Shown piece by piece: positions 58,376 to 64,000 of a DNA stretch of 64,000 bases. The stretch comes from Adiantum capillus-veneris (lineage: Eukaryota; Streptophyta; Polypodiopsida; Polypodiales; Pteridaceae): NCBI GenBank assembly GCA_014529385.2, contig CM043969.1, forward strand, positions 34,176,446 through 34,240,445. Reading direction: 5' to 3'. A program made the position numbers and the translations under genes. Every line of letters starts with the position of its first letter. Positions within the stretch are counted from its first letter, which is position 1. The notes under the pieces were generated by a model. That model was not told the DNA's origin, did not search any database, and saw only the letters and a program-made list of their open reading frames with translations.

Positions 58376-58604
58376 TGTTGGAAATTAGGGTTGCAAAGAA
58401 ATGCACACAGCTTGGAGAAGACAAAGGAAGCTTAAGGCACACAATAGAGAGTGTGTTACTTAGTGTGAAATGGAAAGATAGATAGCCCTAGAGTGATGGG
58501 CGTATATACAATGCTCGGGGGAAAAAAACCTCCGAAAGAGGGAAAAAGTGCCCTGGCGGTCCTAGTGTGTTCACACACATCACTACCACATGTATATGGT
58601 AACA
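58376..58604 (-). repeat. 5' LTR of the truncated Copia element
   Basis: Minus strand TGTTACCATATACATG to AATTTCCAACA, 229 bases. It matches 11402-11625 and keeps the terminal ACA. A primer site complement (GCTCTGATACCA) is next to it at 58362-58373. Confidence 0.9.
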
Positions 58605-58610
58605 CAAACA

Positions 58611-59745
58611 ACCCCTCAAGCAATCAAGTTTGATACATTATGCACATTAATGTTGAAAGAGTCATTTTTCAAAAAGAAAAGACTAAATAGCATGCAGTTT
58701 AATATGCTTTTGTTGTTGCTCAAAGAAAAGGTGGTAACAGCAATGTAGCCACCTCTCATGGTACTTGAGTGAGTGGAAAATCACATGTTCCTAATGCTTC
58801 TGCTGGAAGCACCTCTTCTAGGAGTTCTGGTGAAAAGGCGAAGAATAATATGTGTAGCCATTATTGCAAGACTAATGATCACTTGATAAAGCAATGTCCT
58901 AAGCTGAGTCAAAAGAGACTGGATTCACTACAAGTGTAGCTATTATAGAATCCTCTAGGGAAAAAGATTGTGATGTTGATGTAGATGCAAAATGGGCATT
59001 TAGTGCAGAGTGTACTTATGATCCTTCTATCCATAATGCATATATGTCAGTTGTAGGCTAGACTTGTTGCAAAAGGTTATGCATAGCAAAAAGGCATTCA
59101 TTATGAAGAGACCTTTGCTCCCACTTGATGTAAAAACTATTGCTTTCTATGTGCATTGGCATCTCATTTTGGTTGGAATGTACATCAATAAAAAATCATT
59201 ACTACTTTCTTGGATGGTAATATATTTGAGAAAGTTTTTTGTAACACAACCTCACGATTTTTATCAAGAAAGGATAAGAAAATAAAGTTTCAAATGTAAG
59301 AAATCTTATATGGGTTGAAGCAATCTCCTTATGCTTGGTATGAGAAATTTGACACTCATTTGGTTAAACAAGGCTTTCATATAACAATCCAATTGAAAGC
59401 ACTTTGTATATCAAATGTGAGAGTGATGTATTTATCATCATCATTCTATATGTAGATGATTTTCTAATTCTGGTCCAAATGAGACACATTGTTGAATTCA
59501 AGGCTGATTTGCATGCTACTTAGTAGATGAAAGACTTGGGGATTTTGCATCACTACTAAACAGTGCGATGAAGTTATTGCCTTGGGTCAAACAAGCTACA
59601 TAGAGACATTACTATGTAAGTTTGGTCTTGAGGACTACAAACCTATTACTATTTTATTGGAAATAGGCTTTAAATTAAGTATTCATGATGCTGGTGATCT
59701 TGCCAATGTCACTTTTTATCACAGTGTTGTACTTTGTTGCATAAA
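58611..59745 (+). pseudogene. Third Copia copy of the family, internally deleted
   Basis: Starts within gag right after the reverse LTR (ATCAAGTTTGATACATTATG, matching 12565 onward) and includes the knuckle (SHYCKTNDHLIKQC, ~58855). It then jumps near 59058 from the pre-protease region to the reverse transcriptase (LVAKGYA, ETFAPT), losing protease and integrase. It still has the LYVDD box (59446-59460) that the outer element lost, and ends at LGLEDYKPI and HDAGDLANVT (59620-59720). Many stops and shifts. Confidence 0.8.
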
Positions 59746-60908
59746 GCTTTCACCTGTGAACACATTGAAGCATATGGCACTTCAAACAAAAAATCTACGA
59801 GGGAGATATGAACATCAAAAGAGAGAGGAAGAGTACACAAACCTCAAAGGCAACCACACATATTTCATTATTTAAAAAAAAGGATTTTCATAAAAAGTAG
59901 CTTTTATACCCTAGCCAAGGTTTGAAAATGACAATTTACTCAGAGTTGGGGTAGAATGGGACGAGATCATTTCTCTATTTCACATAGTCAGTTAGAAGCT
60001 CTTTGACACAATCATCGTCTATCTAGCTAGGTCTAATTGCAGAGCTAGCACTACATGTAATATTTATAGTTTTTAAATTATCACGTTACTTATCATAATA
60101 GGAATAGGCTTGTTTTAACTTGGTAATATAATATAGAATAGATATAAAATGGTTCTTCAATGTCAACTGTTGGTACAAGCAAGATTAGTGTTATAAATTT
60201 GGTTAACATTCTTACTTTTGTTTTGATTCATGTAAAATTAGTTTTATTGCTGCATTTGTTTTATTGATGGTGCAACCTCTACTATCATTGTGATGGTTAT
60301 GATGTTGTGCTTTAGGATTTTGTTAAGTATTAACATAAATTCAAATTATATGGATTGCTTACCGTTTTATCTACAAGCCAAATCTTTAGAGAACCTCATG
60401 GTTTGGAATTTATCAATGCATTTAAGAAGAGCATTTTGAATTTTGCTGATGAGTTGACTTTCTATATGTGTAGGCCCAAGTGTTCATTTATCTCTTTTTC
60501 TTTGTCTTAAGATCGTCACCATGAATCATCTCTTATAACATTTTCTTGTATTGAAATCTAGTAGTTTGATAATACTCACCTTCTCTACTTTCTTGTAAGG
60601 TATTCTCTTCATAGAGAAACCAAAGTAGATAAGCTCAAGAAGTCTGAAACAAGAGAGAATACCATTGTACAAGTTTAGATGGAGGAGATCCTTCACATAC
60701 ATTTATCTAATAAGGAATTTCTTTTTCTATCTTTTCCTTATCTACATTATCTTTATGAGCTATGATGCAAACCAATTCGTACAACATTGGCTTATACTTT
60801 AATTGAATGGACTAAAATAAGTGATTCTTTATTAAGTCATAATTCTAATCGCATGAGTTAAGACGATAATCAAAAACAATTTTGTAAGTATTTCATTACC
60901 CTTGATGT
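59746..60908. other. Unassigned AT-rich spacer
   Basis: A 97-codon open frame covers 59582-59875 but only its first half is Copia text. The remainder shows no motif. Confidence 0.45.
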
Positions 60909-61222
60909 TCATCGGTTTAGGTAGTGTATAAATTTCATCATGGTGTTGATTTGAGAGTTTAAGCGACACTGACTTATTTAGTGTAGATATGTTGGTTTAG
61001 ACAGCATCAGTGCAGATATGTGGGTTTGGGTAGCACCAATGCACATTCTTCAATTTAAGCAACACAATCATAAATACAAATCTGTATGTTTAGGCAGCAT
61101 CAATGCAAAATTGCTAGTTTAGGTCTCACAAATAAATACAGATTCACCAATATCAACACCATAAGTGCAGATCTATTGATTTAGAAAGCACAAGTGCAAA
61201 TTTCTCCGGTTTAAGTAGCAAA
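60909..61222 (+). repeat. Diverged array of the 25-base motif also found at 25719-25922
   Basis: About nine degenerate copies of the form GCAGATNTNNNGGTTTAGGCAGCAYCARTGCA, for example GCAGATATGTGGGTTTGGGT (61012) and CTGTATGTTTAGGCAGCATC (61083), spaced about 30 bases apart. No gene. Confidence 0.65.
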
Positions 61223-61490
61223 ATCGTAACGAAAAATGGTACAACACTTTGAAAGTAATAAGAAAACAAAAGAATGAAATGTTTTTGGCTATCTCACTCA
61301 CAACTCTCTTTACCTCTCAAGAATAGATCTAGCAAATCCCCAACTTCTAGACACTATCAAGTACTAAACCTCGTGCCTAGCTGCTTTACTGTTAGAGTGT
61401 AAATGGAAGGGAAAGACAAATATTTCAAAAATAAATACGCATTAGGTCACTCACCATCTAGGGATCATTCTTGATCTCAACGACACCAAC
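61223..61490. other. Spacer
   Basis: No gene seen. Confidence 0.4.
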
Positions 61491-62395
61491 GTTAGCATCT
61501 CGCTGCAATAGATGTCGATAGCATAGCTATCTGGCACTAACATAATATGTCAATACTCGGTGAAGTGACTCGAATGGGGCACGGATACCCTTTGAGGTTG
61601 TCAGTCCTCAAGAAGTGATCCTAACAAGCAAACACAACAACTCAACAAGCAAAGCACCACTCAATGGTCAAAAAAATTTCATATGTCCTTTCTCATTGCT
61701 CTAGGTTGTCACACCATTTTGTCGACTAAACGAACTCAGATCATCACGAAACTTTAATGGAAGCTTCACTAGGCCTAAACCGACAAGTCTACAAAGTTTG
61801 GATGCAATAGACAAGGTACATGGATTGCAATTCATCATGACCCAAGTCATGAAAGTTGCATCAAAATAGTCCTAATAGGTTGCCTAAGTTCTAATAACAC
61901 TCTCCTAAGTTCAAAACGTTAAAAAAAAAAGATTTCAGCGCACTAAAATTTGAAGATTAGGCTTGTGGATGCATAGTCGTGAACCACAACGGAGTTTGAA
62001 ATTCTTACACTTAATTAAAAGAGCAAGAGAAGAGGAGCATAATGCACTTTTTAGAATAGAAAAAGGATTACCCAATCATTAGTTATGTTAAGTACAAATT
62101 GGAACTAAGAAGACACTGGAGAGCATACATACAATAGAGATCTTTCTCCTTAAAAGATAAGCCTCCTTTTTACAATAATGTTATTATCTTTTATACTAGG
62201 GCTTTCTAACATTGAATGGACAGATCACATGGAATTGTGCAGATGTCATGATAGAATTACAAATCACGGAAAGGATCTGCCACTCTTTGAATCAAGATTT
62301 CACACAGTGTAGCTACACTAGCATGGAAAAATAATAGAATATAAATGTGGTGTTCGACTAAGTGTATGACTAGGTGGGTTCCCGTTTAGTAAATC
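61491..62395. repeat. Dispersed direct repeat R2
   Basis: Second copy of R1 (51975-53320), without the ~450-base internal segment. It ends at CTAGGTGGGTTCCCGT (compare CTAGGTGGGCACCCGT at 53298), immediately before Ty3/Gypsy polymerase text. Confidence 0.8.
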
Positions 62396-63200
62396 CGCCA
62401 ATAGATGGGACCAGGGCTATTGAGTTAGGGAACCCATTCAATGAATACATATCAAGTATTCAAACTGACAATGAAGTTGAGTCATTGGCAAAGAGAAAAG
62501 GAGGTGGACCAAACTGGTTACTAGCAGACAACCAAGAAATAGAGGAATGGAATCTCGGCACAGATGAGAATCCGAAAATGGTCAAGGTCAAAAAGCATTT
62601 GAAGCCAAAGATTGAGGAAATATCCAACACTTATTTAAAATATATAAAGACCTGTTTTCTTGGAATAACATGGGTCTGAAAGGAGTTTTGATCTAGAGGT
62701 GTGCCAGCATAGAATACCACTTAAGCTAGATGTAAGACCAATCAGGTTCCATCAATAAAGGATGAGTTCCAACTAAACTAAGAAGTTATAGGATGAATTT
62801 CAAATATGCTAAGAAGTTCAAGGAGGAGATATGATAAATGATTGAAGGTGGGTCTCATTAATAGAGGTGGAAAATAGCTATTGGCTATTATAGATAGTAG
62901 GGGTACCCAAGATGAATGGGGAGCTGAGAGTGTGTATAGACTATCAAAAGCTGAATGCTCAGACATTCAAGGAACCATCCCCTCTCCCATTCATAGATAT
63001 GATGTTAGATAAAATATCAGGCCATGAAATGTATAGTTTCATGGCTATAATCAATTTAGAATTGCACTAGAGGATAGAGCAAAGACAACCTTCATCACTG
63101 AATAGGGAGCATTCATGGATGTAGTAATGCCATTCAGCCTGTGCCATGCCCCAACTACTTTTAAACACTGCATGATGGAGATTTTTAGAACACCATATTA
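62396..63200 (+). pseudogene. Ty3/Gypsy polymerase relic (start of reverse transcriptase)
   Basis: Open frame 62374-62679 ends in EEWNLGTDENPKMVKVKKHL-type text found just before Gypsy reverse transcriptase. Then, across frames: QHRIPLKLDVRPIR (62705), YRMNFKYAKKFKEEI (62789), VPKMNGELRVCIDYQKLNAQ (62907-62965), PSPLPFIDMMLDKISGHEMY (62979-63035), and PFSLCHAPTTF-like (63130), MMEIF (63173). The catalytic YVDD region lies beyond the preserved part. R2 abuts the relic on the left and could be part of the same element. Confidence 0.75.
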
Positions 63201-64000
63201 GATGAATGGGAGATTCTCAATAAATTACGAATATTAAATTTTGACCCATCCTACTTAAGGGAAAATCCCACTTATGCCAAAATCTAGAGACTATTACACA
63301 CTATGAGTTTTGTTCAAGCAAGAGGTCATCATGTTCAATATGTGTTCCTCCAATCACTTGTGAAATGATTTTTAATTTAGAAAATATCCCACATCTCATA
63401 GAATATGAGGTGTTGATAAACACCTTAAATAGCACAAACATAATAACAATAGTTTTAATCTCAGATGGTAAACATGACCTTCAAAAAGAAATTGAAAAAG
63501 GTTAAATTCAAAATTAGAGCTTTACATAAACCTAAGAAAAAACTTAAAGGAATGTTTGATGGCTGTACACTCCTCAACTGCCAAGACAAATCCATGATTA
63601 ACACCTTATCCTTCTTTAATGCTATGTTAAGACTTTTTAAAAACATGCTTTGGGATCTTCTCCCTATTTGCATTCGTATCCCAACAAATTTTATAAGCCT
63701 TAGCATCTCTCACACCCTTCTTCTTGCACATTGGTGCTCAATATTGAATGAGGATCCTGGACCTTCCTAAGTAGTGTCTTCAATTAAGGAATTGGATGTC
63801 CACCTATCTATACATCTGTGGTATTACAAGTAAGGTCCCCTACTACCATCTTCTATAGTCCTACTCTTGTGAGACATCTATTTTAAATTGATTTTGAAAA
63901 AATCTTGAATAATAGCTTTTCCTACTCCAACATGGTCTCTTGACATTCCCATGTATCCAGTGCTCCCATGCAAGAATACTTTGCACTCGTCCTTAAAATT
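63201..64000. other. Unassigned AT-rich end of the window
   Basis: Short open frames on both strands (101 codons plus, 63465-63770; 81 codons minus) have no recognisable motif. Confidence 0.45.

Larger units (their letters stand above)
55900..58604 (-). mobile_element. Truncated Copia element, same family as the outer element
   Basis: On the minus strand: LTR (58604-58376), primer site, leader, gag (start 58015), CCHC knuckle, protease and integrase, ending abruptly near 55900 at the NGVAERKN...IMCAT region of integrase. Protein blocks and LTR match the element at 11402-27853. The missing 3' half was not found nearby. Confidence 0.88.

Overview
The window is nuclear DNA of a land plant, most likely a large, repeat-rich genome such as that of a homosporous fern. 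Four things point there: an intron-containing nuclear gene for a plastid acyl carrier protein, plant-type Copia, Ty3/Gypsy, LINE and CACTA elements, many decayed PLS-type pentatricopeptide repeat (PPR) fragments, and AT-rich spacers with GA/CT/CA microsatellites. The fern assignment is an inference from overall character, not from a diagnostic gene. By eye the only host gene that looks intact is the acyl carrier protein gene at 31314-33314 (four exons, 136 residues). Almost everything else is transposable elements, element relics or pseudogene fragments. Layout, left: 1-6845 is the right part of a CACTA (En/Spm) DNA transposon with a six-exon TNP2-type transposase (one premature stop), an intact-looking three-exon TNPA-like gene, GTCGCTA-type subterminal repeats and the right terminal inverted repeat; its left end lies outside the window. 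6847-11315 holds decayed fragments of a PRP22-like spliceosomal DEAH helicase and of PPR genes, including a roughly 0.6-0.7 kb tandem duplication. 11402-27853 is a three-level nest of LTR retrotransposons with matching target-site duplications at each level. An outer Copia element (GTGAT) was split inside its reverse transcriptase by a long non-coding LTR element at 15406-26830 (GCCAC), which in turn carries a reverse-strand Copia element at 16496-22374 (TTTAC). Layout, middle: 27859-31300 has unassigned DNA, PPR relics and microsatellites, followed by the acyl carrier protein gene. 33315-37780 has tandem repeats and more PPR relics. 37784-40746 is a broken, unclassified transposase-like gene. 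40747-42085, 48367-49683 and 50053-51280 are three non-autonomous elements with similar inverted ends; the first two are flanked by TTAA. 42230-43127 is a histone H3-like pseudogene with a long divergent N-terminal tail (possibly centromeric-H3-like). 43238-44250 is a cluster of nested long palindromes. 44451-47635 carries two unrecognised, broken coding regions on the minus strand. Layout, right: 51540-63200 is a graveyard with a ~1.3 kb dispersed direct repeat (51975 and 61491), a 351 bp tandem repeat, a LINE reverse-transcriptase relic, two or three broken copies of the same Copia family as the outer element, and a Ty3/Gypsy polymerase relic. The genes do not form a pathway: the window records successive mobile-element insertions around one plastid fatty-acid-synthesis gene. 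Coordinates of introns, indels and repeat edges were read by eye and may be off by a few bases.
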